A stretch of 64,000 nucleotides of DNA, taken from assembly GCA_017562135.1 (NCBI GenBank), contig QEYB01001522.1:744001-808000 (forward strand), written 5' to 3'. This document shows positions 24,901 through 37,407 of the stretch, piece after piece. The position numbers and the translations under genes are program-made. Each line of letters begins with the position of its first letter. Position 1 is the first letter of the stretch. The DNA comes from Dipylidium caninum (taxonomy: Eukaryota; Platyhelminthes; Cestoda; Cyclophyllidea; Dipylidiidae). Under the pieces are notes generated by a model that saw nothing but the letters and a program-made list of their open reading frames with translations, did no database searches and was not told the DNA's origin.

Positions 24901-27900
24901 AAACCATGCTAACTGCAAGCAATGTGAGATTGTAAGGGTGTTGAAAGTAACTGAAAAATTTTGTCCAGACACTTTTCCCACGAGGGTATCGTCGCAACAG
25001 TTCGTCTGCAAAAACGGCATTAGAACCATAGAATTCACGTTAAGAATGCTTTGAATTTCATTTTGAAATTATATTCAGTTTGTCCTGCAGCGGTTTCTTC
25101 GATTCATCTTGGACGGCGAAACAGCAAGGGATTCAGTCTAACGTTGGCTATTAAGACTTTTCTATTCCAAGAAATTCCCAGTTTCGGCGAATATCATGCT
25201 AATTTCATAATTCTTGTGTAGTCTCGCTCTCAAAGGGGAGGCAATCGAGAACGTGGCTGGATCTCCTTATCTCTCATTCCTAGTAAAATTTGAAAAAAAG
25301 AGATTTAGCAAATGCGTAAGCCGGGGAGCGGTTCTGGCCTCGGGTGAATGCATTGAACCTGGCGTTGTACAGCGCGCGAACTGGTTGGTACGATGCGCAT
25401 CCGATGCTGAACATCTTCCGAAGGAACTTTTGGTCGTTTAATGTGAGAATTATTTTGCGCTCGAGATAGGAGCCAAATCTGGCCAAAGCGTGTACTATTG
25501 GGGGAAGTGTGGCGATTATCTTGTTAGCATAGCAGAAGGTTCGGCTAAAGGGGATGCCCAAAGTGCGCCCTTTGCCACCATTTAGTGACATTTGGTATCT
25601 GCGCTTGTCAAAATTACCCCAATCTTGCCCTTACTGTGATTCTCGAAAGGACTTTGTCCTTCACCTGGAACAATTAGAGTTGAGGGGACCTCGAAAGAGA
25701 GCAATGCATTGGTTGATTGCAGACTCCACACAGAAACGTGGTTGTCTGAAATACCGTGAACTGGACCCAACCTCTCCCCCGGCGCATATTCACACGGCGT
25801 GATGTCGCCTTCAGACCGTGTCTGTGGCATTCCGCCAGCAGAGACTTAGCCGCGCCTCTAGTGGCCGTGTCAGCACCACTTTTAAGGTCAGTCGTGCGGG
25901 AGTCATCTGCATGAAATAGGCGCGTTGTCACGTGCATATTTCACGCAATTTGACCGTATCATAAGTGTGAAAATTCCTCTAAGGTCTTGTCTCGTTACCA
26001 TCTTGTTTTGTTGGTATAAACAACCCAGCGACATGGAGGAAAATCTTTGTTAATTTGGTATGTTTCCTCATTTAGTTGATGGTCAGTTTGCCAGTCTGTT
26101 TGAGTATTTTGTGTTCTCAGTGTGAGGGCATAACTTCCGCTCCACCGCACGTATTAGTGGAGCTAAAATGGAGGACGGAGGCTAATCGCCTCCTCTAGCC
26201 CGCACCAAGCTCAACTACGGTTTGCATGAGGATTGTGACTTGCTACAGGGCAGATCTCTCTTTGTTCCGCTTACCATCTCCTATCACCCACCGCTTCCCG
26301 CACGTCAATTAACAAAGTGTATGCGTAAATTCACCCGAAATAGCTAGACCCTTAAATGCAAAAGTGACCGTATCCACTGTTTTTGCAAATAACAGCTTCA
26401 AGTGAGATGATGAACCCAAGAAAACGGTCTTTGCGACTAAGACTGAGGTCCAAGCCCTTTTTATCTGAGAAAGTCCGGTCAGAGCAGACGCAGCGCCTCA
26501 TTGCCATCCTACTTTCGTTTTGAGCTTCTAATAGTCATCACCTACTAACTCCTTTGATGTCTTCAAGGATGTTGAAAGTTTTGTAGCATCTTGGAAAAAA
26601 TGTTTTATAGAGATGCATGAGTTTCAACTCAACATCGGCGTATTTCCCATGACAGAGCGGGCTAGTTTCCGCATCTGTTATCGGAGTCACAAATTTGAGC
26701 TGACTCGAAGATCTTGTAAAAAAAGTATTAGAATGGGCAAACGAATGTCACTTGCGATCAAGATCTGACATTAAGAAATGGCGACCTGAAATGAATGAAG
26801 TCTGTACTTAAAAGGTTTTCTACCCTCATCGAAATTTACCATCCACCGACTGATCGGAATTTCCTTGCCTTAACACTGGTTTCCCGATAGGACAAATGAA
26901 TGTCCCACCTCACTATGAGGTAAGTTGGGACTTCTCTCAACTCACAGTTTCGTATTCTCTCCAACAGGGCAGCATCGTGTGCACCTGCCTTGTTTGGGGG
27001 CTGGTCTCACTTCGGTCCGCGGTGCTCCTCCCATACTCCTTTTGTGGCAGCGGGGCCCGCTTTCGGCGGTCGCGAAGCCGAACCACCACAACTTCGTAGG
27101 GGCGCATGGTAATGCCGCTGAAAAGGGTCACATTATTTTTTCCTTTGCTGGTGCGCACACTCCTCCGTGGCGGCCATTTGGTCTGCAAATTGTGCCATTT
27201 CAAGCGGTTTTTCAGAGAAAAATTGCCACCAATACAAACGTTTATTTACTGAGATCCTTATGGGGACAGGGACACATTTCGCGATATTTGTATAATGACT
27301 GTACACCAACGATCCTCCTGTTGTTGGTGTTGATGCCTGTGCCATTGTTGGATCACATTTTCAGCCTCTTTCTGAGAAAATGTCGAGTCAACTCACACAC
27401 AACCCTCTCTTTCTGTCAGCCCGTGTTCATTGCTTCGCTTCAGCTCTGACCATCAGAAAATAGCCACTACTGGCATTCACTGCTCATCCACCAAAAGCCG
27501 CGGCAGATGGAAGGAAAAATCAGTCTAGTTCTGTTTTTTTTAGCCGCGAAGGCGGTCTTTTATAAGGTGGTTTTATAAAATTCATTGGTTCGACCAAGTT
27601 TCGCGCGTTGCCTCTGCGCATGCTAAAGTTTACTTGCTAATTTAAAGTAAGACAGCTTGTTTCCAGTGTGAATTTGCTCATTGGGGTGAGGAACGAGGTT
27701 TGCATAAACGCGGAATGCCACCTACGTGTACCGAACTATACTCGCCGAGGAGATCCGTTAGAAAACACTTCACTTCTCCTCTAAAATGAAAATAAAGAAT
27801 CGTAAGGGAAAAAGTTAGTGGAAACAGCGACTTTTAATTTACTGTAGAAATTAATGAAGAGCGATTCTGAAGAGCAGGGCGCGTCACACAACGGCAGCAG

Positions 27901-29237
27901 TTGATACCACAGAAATGAAGTGATCCCCTGATGTTGTCCCTACGTTCGCGGACTCCTCATTCCCATTTGTGGCCTGTTGTGGCCACACTTGTGGCAGTAG
28001 CCCTGTGGACCAGGGCACCGCAGTGCTGCGGTTTGTTCGTACATTGCAACAGAGTGAGCGATTCACACATTTAGCTGAATGTCCGTGATCCCCACGGTGA
28101 CAGGGAAGATGGCATCGTAGAGGGAAGAACAAATCCTCAATACGGTCATCCTCATTGTTCACTGGAGTCGACGATTCTCCCTAGTAATGCGTTGCAGATA
28201 TTGCGTTTAACAAGGCGCTCTTGGCCTAGCCTACAACCGCCTCTGAAGACTCGAAGAACAAAGAATTCCTGCAAATAGATTTTATGGGTTCGGAGAAGGG
28301 GCACAATTTTTTTGTCAGTGAGAGAGTATGGAAGATGGTAACAATGTAGTTTCATGAACAGTTAAGTCAATCCACTCATCCGGCTGACTTTAAATGTACT
28401 GAAGAAATGTGGCTAACAGCGGAGTTATACAAGACGCGGAAAGAAAAGTTAACCTTTAGTACCAGCCAACAAAAGAGCCAAATCAGCAGCCACCCGCTCG
28501 GCACTTCGTTGTATGTATGGATGCGCGGAGCAGACAACGGAAACGAAGCCTCAGCGGAAGTTGGCTAAAGCGGAGTTTATTTTCCTTGCCTCGTAGCAAG
28601 TAAAATCGTTGCATGCACTAATATCCGCATCCGCCTGTGCTCCTAAGGCAGGTCAGCCTATCGCCTCGTGTGAACGTCACCTCGCGCTGTCTCAACCACC
28701 TCCGCGGACAACGACGCCGGCGGCGACTCCCCTTCATAAAAGACACCCATTTTAACTAGCGTCCTCATTTATCGCATCCGCAGGACTGCTTTAAATTCAA
28801 ATAGTATTTGGAATGGAGTGAGGCAACATTGTTATCCAGTTACGCAGAAGACTCCAATCAGTCGGCCTTCCGTCAAACCCCCAAAATCGTGCAAATGCCC
28901 GTAAAGATGGCGAAACTGTGAGCTTTGGGTGTTTAAACCCGAAGTCGTTTCGCCTTTACATTGTTTATTCTTGAATATATCCGCGTTTGCGGTAAAAGTA
29001 ACCGGAATAATTCAATCACTTTGAGGATGGCAACGTAGGTTTGATAGCATTGGCTCGGTCAATGGCCAATAGCAAAAACTCGTGTCCCGGTTTCATATAA
29101 AAGCCTTTTCCTGAATAGTAAAGGACAACATCTCGGTATAAAAAGGTTGGTAAACTCTTGGATTTTATTTGATGTTAGCCTCGTATATAAAACGAGTATA
29201 AGGGGCAGCTTACAGGAAAATTTTCTTTTGCTTTCAG
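21961..29237. other. Gene-poor intergenic stretch
   Basis: No exon with family features was found on either strand. The open frames are under 180 codons and overlap on opposite strands without preference (for example 26925-27449 plus and 26937-27203 minus). A run of 12 C lies at 24826-24837. A perfect 7-bp hairpin stem occurs at 26139-26145 with 26157-26163. I cannot exclude untranslated exons or unknown small genes. Confidence 0.4.
24826..24837 (+). repeat. Run of 12 C
   Basis: A homopolymer of 12 C in intergenic DNA, flanked by pyrimidine-rich sequence. Confidence 0.9.
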
Positions 29238-29522
29238 ATGCTCGCGCTTTTGTTGCTACTGCTGAGTTGTTTGACTGTGCACTCGTGGCCCTTTCGAGCA
29301 GACCAAGATCTGTCACAAGCTTCACCCCTGTCCGATGAAGATGAGGACATTGGTGAGGATCCGCAGCTGCTGAAGTGGCTCAAGCGTCCTCCCATCAGGA
29401 CAACCCACTTTCCAGAAGACGACATGACAACCTACCTTAGTGGACTGCGCTATCTGCGCGCCGCTCAAAAGCGGTTCAAACCGAAAATACCGATCTTTCT
29501 CGGATTAATCGGGAAACGCTAG
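29238..29522 (+). CDS. Neuropeptide precursor with tachykinin-like amidated peptide
   Basis: This is a complete 94-codon precursor of a secreted signalling peptide. It starts MLALLLLLLSCLTVHSWP, a strong signal peptide. An acidic spacer (SDEDEDIGEDP) follows, then dibasic cleavage sites LKWLKR and AAQKR, and it ends IFLGLIGKR-stop. Prohormone convertase cutting after QKR and at the final KR, with Gly-directed amidation, would release FKPKIPIFLGLI-amide. The C-terminus FLGLI-amide is close to the animal tachykinin ending FxGL(M/R)-amide. The start codon lies directly after a strong 3' splice site (tttgctttcag), so the mRNA is spliced in its 5' UTR or trans-spliced. A poly(A) signal follows at 29589. 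Tapeworm peptides of this tachykinin-like kind have, I believe, been reported under the name attachin; I could not check this. Confidence 0.87.
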   Translation: MLALLLLLLSCLTVHSWPFRADQDLSQASPLSDEDEDIGEDPQLLKWLKRPPIRTTHFPEDDMTTYLSGLRYLRAAQKRFKPKIPIFLGLIGKR

Positions 29523-29588
29523 CATCTTGCATGATCACAAAATTTGATCTTTTCACCGTTATTTCCTCTTTGTATGTACACACGGCTC

Positions 29589-29594
29589 AATAAA
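29589..29594 (+). terminator. Poly(A) signal of the neuropeptide gene
   Basis: A canonical AATAAA lies 67 bases after the stop codon, giving a very short 3' UTR. Confidence 0.75.
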
Positions 29595-29599
29595 TACTC

Positions 29600-32500
29600 C
29601 AATAGGCTCCGAAAATGGTAAGAGTAATTGTTTCTTCGAATGGAAGCAAAAATTTAACATTCGTGGAGGATGAGGCCGTTGTGCGGTATCCAACAATGTC
29701 TAAAATGTCCTGCAGTTGATTTGAGCAAAGTGGTTGAGTTGTTTGTGACCCCATTCACCTACTTTAATGGGCGGTTAGATTGCTTTCGCAATGTTTAACA
29801 TTGAAAATATTTTAAATTAATTAGTGACAGAGACTTTGGGTAGTTCAGAAAAGTTACTGCTTAAACTCGGACGGGAGTCTTACTGCCATGCCCCTGTTCA
29901 CTCAGCACACTCCGTGATTAGAAAAGTCCCAGATCACGTCACTGGTAATCAGCGAGATGGAGAAAAGGCGGTAATTAGGTATAAAGGTGTCCTTTAGCAG
30001 GTCTGAGGTAGACTACAATTGTCAAAAATATCCATTCGACGGTCCTACCCTGAAATATGCTGCGGTGAAAGCCGCTTTAACCAAGAAATCTACAAGCTGA
30101 CACGCCCCGCATGCCTTTAACCGTACTGTCAGCGAGTTATATTGCCTCACGCATGCCGTCAGCTCTCCTTTAAGATATGAGGCCCTCGAAACACCCTTGG
30201 ATGCATGCCTCGGATAACCTGTGTTTATTCCCTCCATCACTGCTCTCGTTGCCACTGACGTGAAAACCGGACGCGAGGGCCCCCACTTGCTAGCCTCATT
30301 ATCTCACGAGTCATCTGAAGCTTAACTGGCTATGAATAACGCGTCCGTAATAGCACGTCTGGACCCTGTCTCGGAGCGCAGGTGAGGCACTCGGGGCTAA
30401 CTAAGCTGGAGGACCCAGGGCCTTCCATTTGCCGGACAAAAGCCTTATTCTTTCTGCATTTCCACGACAGTGCTTATGTGATGCTGTCGGGACAAAACTT
30501 TTTCCGGTTTAAACACCAGTCCGACATTCGTTCCTAGATTGGTGGTCCTCATAACACACTCCTCTCATTTTATTCCCTAACTAAACTAATTACTTCATCA
30601 GACTGTGGAAAGTAATGCTAATTTATGCTATATATGACAAACTATCTAGACCAAAGAAAAAAAATTATTATTCCCAGTTTTCCCGCATTTCCATCAGCAG
30701 AAGGTAATCCTTTCCGTGGTGTAGGCCTCAGTAATTAATAGGTAATGGCATCTCCTAAACCACCCACACTTACTCCCAAATTTTGCGACAGTCGTGCTTC
30801 TTCTCCGCTTTGAACGAAACAAATCATATTTTTCAAGCATAGACTTTGCCCCGCTATTTGGTAAGCACAACTGTCGATGTTACTTCGGCACTTTGGCTGT
30901 GCTAACAGCACTAACAACGATGATAAATTGTCTACTGAAGTCGGGACTTGGATCTGGATTTCCAGACCGGCGCAGACCAGCTGCTGCGGGCGTGTGGACT
31001 CCCGGCCGTGGGCTGAGACTTCACTCCTGCTGCGTCCCGACAGCTCTTCCCACGTAGACGGTGACATTCAGGCAGTAAGGTGATCATTCGCCAATTCTGG
31101 CCACCTCCTTTCATTCCCTCTTTTCTATATTGATCTTTTTTGCATTTTAATTTGTTAAAGATCCTAACTTTTATTGCCGTGAAACGATGTGTGAGTGAGC
31201 GTAAAACACACGTTTGTCACTTTAATTTATATTACTGCTTCCGTTACCTACGACTTTTATTGCTCATTTCAAAGCCAATTCATCAAAGTTTCACCATAAA
31301 CCTTGAAATAACCCAAACGCGCACAGAAGGGCAATTTTTCGATGTACAAGTGGCTAATTGAGCAGCTCAGATTTCTACCAGCTTGCAGCTATTTGGAGTA
31401 AATCCGCAAGCAGTAGTTCATCTGGACATTAACCAGGATGAGAGTAGTGAGTTGTTTTGTAGTGACAAAGTGCGAATATTAAAATAGAATCCCCAGTTTT
31501 AGCCAGCTACAAATTTGCCCTGATAGAGTCCACCGACTTAGTGTAACTTGTCGAGTTCCCCTTCCGCCAAGGCAACACAACTTTTACGACGGCCACTTAA
31601 CATCAGTGTGTAAAAGGAAGGAGTGTTTCATTTCGCCACCATAGTTTGGCGTCTTGCCTCCGTTTTGCTTCTGGCCAATGTTCAGCCTAACGGAGATGCC
31701 ACTTGGCAGTTATGGGGAATATTCTCGAATCCCACACAGAGGAGGAGTAAATAGTGAGCTGTTGACTTTTGAACAAGCAGACTAGTTTAAGAGGTAAGAA
31801 GCATCTCCTGTACTACGAGACCATTCAAAAAGGCAACATTGTTGGGGAACGGTTAAAGTGGACTTGTAGACTGGGATACTGAATGTCAGGTAAGCTACCT
31901 TTGCCCACTAAAATGTCTTCTGTCTGCAGACATCTTTGTTGGTCGCATTGTGTCGTCGTCAGCCTTTATCTTATAGCACAAGTCGGTGAAAACCCAAAGA
32001 AGTGATTTCCGGATGTCGATTTATGGAGGTGAGGTAGCTTCAGAGTGTGTTGACTGGAGTGCCCTGGCGTTCAACATTTGCGCCAACACGTAAAATTAGT
32101 TCTTCTTCGAAGTAGAAAATCCAGACTTTGTCACGGACTCGTGGTTGCTAGACTGTACGCCGAGTGGCGTGGCTAGCGGGCTGTCTGTAGCCACCCATTT
32201 CTTCCCCATGCTAATAATAAAAAGTTTTTCCACTTTGCTATAAATTATTACGACTTCGGGGGAGAATTAGGAGGCTACGTCGATGGGGATCTGCCAAGAG
32301 CAAGAACGTATTCCAAGAGGAGGTCCACCGATTTCGGCCTTTTGATAGATAGAACAGATGTTTTGGTGACTCGATTAAACAAATAGCAGATATACTGGGT
32401 GGTTTTGTCTGGCTCCATATTCTTAATCTATGTCGGTACTCAGGAATTCGCCTATATGTTTCTCGTTACCTCCTCGCAGAGATTTCCCTATTCCTCTGGG

Positions 32501-35500
32501 AGGAGAGTCAACTATTTCCCCATTTGTGGCAAGTGCTCATGAGTAATAGGTGGCTAAAATGGACTCAAAACGAATGCAGCCTCGTGTATAGCGCCGAACC
32601 AACCTTTGCAGATTTTTTGAGGTGATGAAAATTCACCACACGTCAGAGCAAATTGATTTTCGAGCAACTTCCGAAAATTATCCGTCGTCACGCACACGGG
32701 ATGACAAAACATCTACCACAGTAGCTACTTCCGCCGCATTAATATGATTTGGCCTATCAGCCAAGCGGCATGCCATTTTCCGCACCACTTTGAGGAAGGC
32801 AACAGCCTAAAAGTTCAACCTTCGTTCTTCCTGCCCCCGGAGTCTGGAGATGACACGAAGCCTTCTGCCAGCTTTTTGCGTCAGGGGCAACTAAGTGAAA
32901 TTCCTCTTAAAGCCGCCTCTGCACCGGGCATATGGTGGAGCAGCTTTGCATGTTTAGAACAATAGCGTTGGCGATGCATGAGTTTATGTGGTATTTCATA
33001 TATTCACGTTTAAACTAACTACTTCCCAACCGACCTTCACTTCTCGCAAACCCTTAACATTCGAGTAGGAGACCGCTTCTCAATGCTCCTTAACTACGAT
33101 ACAGAGCTTATACTTTAATTGATTCTCATCAGTAGAACTATGCTCTTTCGCTCATGAGATATTCCTCTTCTTCGTTCGAGGTGGAGTAGGCAAACTGCGA
33201 ATGCAGCACTTGTCAAAGCCCCTCGGTTGGAAATGCACATGAAGTGTCATTCCCCCCTCCCCCCTCCACAGCAGCGTATGTCAAAACACTTGTTTTACTG
33301 ATCCCATTTAACGAAATAATTTGACATCGGGGCGTTATCGGATTCGTTTAGCCCCGAAAAGTTATGTACATCGAGGTAGTAAGCCTTTGTGAAACCAAAC
33401 GCTTTGAAATCCGCAAGTGTATGGTTACCTTGGGTCAAACGTAATATGAGAACTTTACGCACTGCACGAGGCGGGCGAGGAGAAAGGGGATAATTTAGAA
33501 AAACCCCACCAATTAGGTGTCCCTGCCTCCATAAAACTCTGCGGATAGCCTAACTATTCGGACTTTACTTGGTTTATCAGAGCCGAAAAATGCACTTCCT
33601 CAAGTGCCTGCTCAGTACAAGTATGTCTCTACTTACTGGAGGATTACCTGGCACTCTACGCGCACTTTGTCCCCAGACTTCATAAAATGAGAACATGTCA
33701 TTATAGCTAGACTAATTCAACCGAAACACGGGTAGCATACGGACATCAAACTCCCTGTCGCTATGCTATTACCACATCGACTTTCCATGACTTCAGAACC
33801 AAACTAAAGTTATCTGAGCAGGCGAGGAAAAAATAAGACTCACGGAAAGATATTAATGACACAGTTTGCTCAGATGTTTTTAAACGGTATCTCGCTATTC
33901 CTGTAGAAGTAATAAATGGCTACGTATTTTGAACTGAAACGGACCCCTTCAAATCGCTCTTCACTTCGAACTTTGGCTGGTGCGGCAGCCTTTGGGCCGA
34001 AGAGCCAGAAATTATGGACGGTCAGTTACCTGTAGTTTCAGTTTTTGGCAGGAAGACTTGGGGTCGACTGGTATTGCTACATTGTTAACGTTTGGGTCAC
34101 ACAATGAAAGTCTCACAATGTCCCAACCACATGTTAAAATGTGAAATCAGACAGAATATTTGGGATTACATGCTGCCTCATAAGTGTACTGGCGCAAAAA
34201 CAATGGCATATGGCAAAGATTTATCCATATTCTCCGGCCTATAGTTCACCGAGAAGAAAATCTCCCTCGTTGAGGCGTTTTCTTCATACCATTTGGTTAG
34301 TGGGCAGAATGGGACATGCACGGCCATGTCGCCCTGGCAAAGGCGGGTAATCAGAAGGAGTGTACATTTTCATTGAAGACTCTTTAATATGAGCACTACG
34401 CGGTCAAAAATAACAGAAATCCTCTCAACTTTCCGCTTTCCAGCTCTCCATGATAGACAAGATAGTACAAATTAACTCCAAGTCCTGTTCATTGTCTGAA
34501 CAAAGGCTAACAAATCGCATTGTGGAAGACATTTGTCTAACAAGAAAATTTTCAATAAACATAAAAGTGACTTTTATTATTTTCCTTCAACGAAGATAAA
34601 CGGTCTCATCGTTGATTAAGTCTGCTGCGTCTCTCACCTGCTCTGTTTCGGACGCAGTCAAAGGAGCGGATTGCACTTTAATTAGACAGCTTTTTAATTA
34701 TCCTTGATGGGCTATTTGTGAGGAACTCGCAAGGCTGTTTACCGGTTTTCAATTTGATACAAATGGGAAGGACTCGGTACACATACAAAATCACAGCACC
34801 TGAAACACGTTTTTTATGAGTCCGATGTGCTGCTGGCATAAAAAGTCGTCGAAGCCCAATCACCCGTTAATTGAATGGACAAACGCTGTTAGGGGTTGAC
34901 TACCAAAGTGCCATTCTTGGGGTCCCCACTCCAGTCTTTGCTATAACACTTTACTTACATGAAGTGTATTTCCCATTTCATGACCCCTAGTTTTCTTTTT
35001 CTTGTGGTAAGAAATCATTCACTCTTGTGTGCCCCTCTCTTTCTTCATTTACTAAATTATCGTAATTTTGTGGGCAACCACGCAGTCCAAAGGGCTACCA
35101 GGAATTTAATCAATTGTGACGCAAACTACATCTTTCCAAGTGTCACAAAACCTTGCACTTCCGCTAACCCCCTTACTTTTTGACTAATACTTTTTTGTAA
35201 AATACGTTACCTTGTATGATCATGACAAGTCGACAAAATTACCTGGGATATACCTCATTTTCGCGGGGAGTGTCGAGCGAGCATGACAATTTCGGTTAAC
35301 TTTATTTTCGTCACTACGAATGTGTCACCTATGCCATGACCACAAAACCGGCGGAGCCTAAGGACTAACTACTTCCGTCGTGTTTTTCAATACCTCACAC
35401 ACCGAGAGCAACAGGTAGAGCGTCGTAAAGTGTTCGCTGCCTTGCTCACCACTTTCAACGGTCACCATTCAATGCCGAAACGTGGATCGCGCCGACAGAT

Positions 35501-37407
35501 GTCTGAAAATGACACAAATCTCTCCATTATGAAGACACGAAAGATGCTTCCATCATGTCAAATCCTAGTTTAGAGCATTTAGGAAGAATCGCCTAATCTA
35601 TAACCATGGTTGAGAGGTTTTCCTAAATTTTTTTCCTTGAACTCACCGTTCTAAAACTATTTTCATTTTATAGTGGCTATCACGTCTGATTTTTTGACAA
35701 ATTGACCCTTAGAGCAAGATGGGTGCAGGACTAAGTCAGAGTGACGCTCAATACTTTGACTTAAATGCACACGATATCCGTGCCCCCCACTTGTCGTGAC
35801 ATGCATAATCAACCGTATTCCCTCCAACTGAGAAGGTGCTAATAATGAACATGGTCATCTGAGATTTGCACAATATTTGATTCAATCTACGAAAATTCGA
35901 AGGTTTTGGTCACAGGTTTTACAAAAAAATTAATTAGCAAATATCCCAAGACAACGTTAGCTATTCCATAAGTGGCCATGTACTTCTATAGTGGATGAAA
36001 GGTTGTATAAATACTTTTTGTTACGCTGGGCACAGTGAAGGTGAATTCAAAAAACTACAAGGATATCTGATTTCATAACAAACTGATATATCATCCACCC
36101 GATAATTGTGAATTATTGGGACCGATTTTGGGTTGTGGCAATTAATTTATGATGTTTAAGGCGTATCAACGACATACGCGACTTTCTCCCTCAATTTCAG
36201 TTTGAATTAATATCGGCTTTTAATGTTAGCGGCACAAATATTGAAAAGAAATTGGCTGTTAGTAGAGTTTTATTTGGATTTGCGGGCTCAGGTTCGTTTC
36301 GAAGAAACTTCCTGAGCAGATGAATTTGAACTGGGGTATTAATTAGAGGTATGGCAAAATATTTTGATGCACTTCATTTTGCCATTTTTAGCGCCCTCAG
36401 ATTAAAAAGAACGAATAATTAAAAGGCTCTGAGCTGTCGGATATCATGATCTCCTTTGGGAGTTGATGCATCATTTTTATGAACCATTTTGCAATTATAC
36501 GGGATAGGATAAGATAGGTACCAACATTACTGGTCTCTTCCATTTTGATCAACCTCATTCCAATTTGAGAGAAGATTTAGCGGATGCAGTAGCACATGAC
36601 TTTGATGGAAAATACTATTAATGAAAAATCTATGAAGGTCATACTGTGCGTCCCTCGCCGTTTTTTTGAGCACATCATTTGAGGGCTTTAGGGATACTGG
36701 AGGATTTTCACGATTATCATGGGTTTCAAAGACATATTCCTAAAAGTGTCTATTAAAATATTATCGATCAAGGAGTTCACATCCTTCTCTTCCAGTAACA
36801 TTTAAATGAAGAGACTGATCGAAAAATATCAAAACTCACTTTTCTTTAATACACCTGAAGAGCATTATGTTTTTGAAGAAAGTTAGGCTTTTATGGTGCT
36901 GTCCATACATTTGCGATTCTTATGAAAATGACTATTTGATAAAATTATATTCGCGTGTGGGCATAATGCCGCATTGCTTGAAATTACTCCAACTTTATTG
37001 CCGAGTTCCGAATATAAAAATTTTAGGTCGAAAGTTGAGTGTATGCTACGTCTTAATTTAATCGAGTATAGTTGCTTTATAAGGTAGTCGTAAAGCGGGG
37101 GGAAAAGGTTTTAAGCACAACTTGTTGAAGTAATCGTCAGTAAATCCAAAAGAAACCTTCAGAAGACAACTCTTGGTTCTTTATACCGTCGTATTGATTG
37201 CGCGACTAATAATAATGGTTACTGAGCCCTATAGATTGTTACATATGCATCTCATTCTAACATAATATTCGTAGGCAAACAAAATGCAATTAATCAATGT
37301 GAGACTTAAACTTAAGGCTTTCAAGAATTAAGGATGAGGAGTGCAAGTTGTTGAAAGTATCAGTTCGAGTTTAGCTGCATCAAAGAAAAAATAATATCCA
37401 AGGTTGA
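29600..37407. other. Intergenic stretch and probable 5' region of PHTF
   Basis: No exon is recognised with confidence. The first PHTF coding exon should encode a segment like WYQKK.G.YDQQ.WE just upstream of 37408. I searched by eye and did not find it, so it must lie somewhere in this interval or be strongly diverged. Overlapping frames near 30735-31083 on both strands have no family features. The DNA becomes AT-rich from about 33 kb, as in the PHTF introns. Confidence 0.4.

Noticed and set aside
26139..26163. Perfect 7-bp inverted repeat with 11-base loop
   Set aside because: A single short hairpin is expected by chance in 64 kb and has no supporting context.
26925..27449. 174-codon plus frame
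   Set aside because: Long but of erratic composition; it overlaps other open frames and has no family pattern or splice context.
27884..28355. Two overlapping minus frames with several Cys and His
   Set aside because: They resemble a zinc-finger spacing at first sight, but the Cys/His spacing fits no known finger and there is no exon context.
30735..31083. Opposed open frames of 68-110 codons
   Set aside because: No signal peptide, domain or splice sites; the two strands are equally open.
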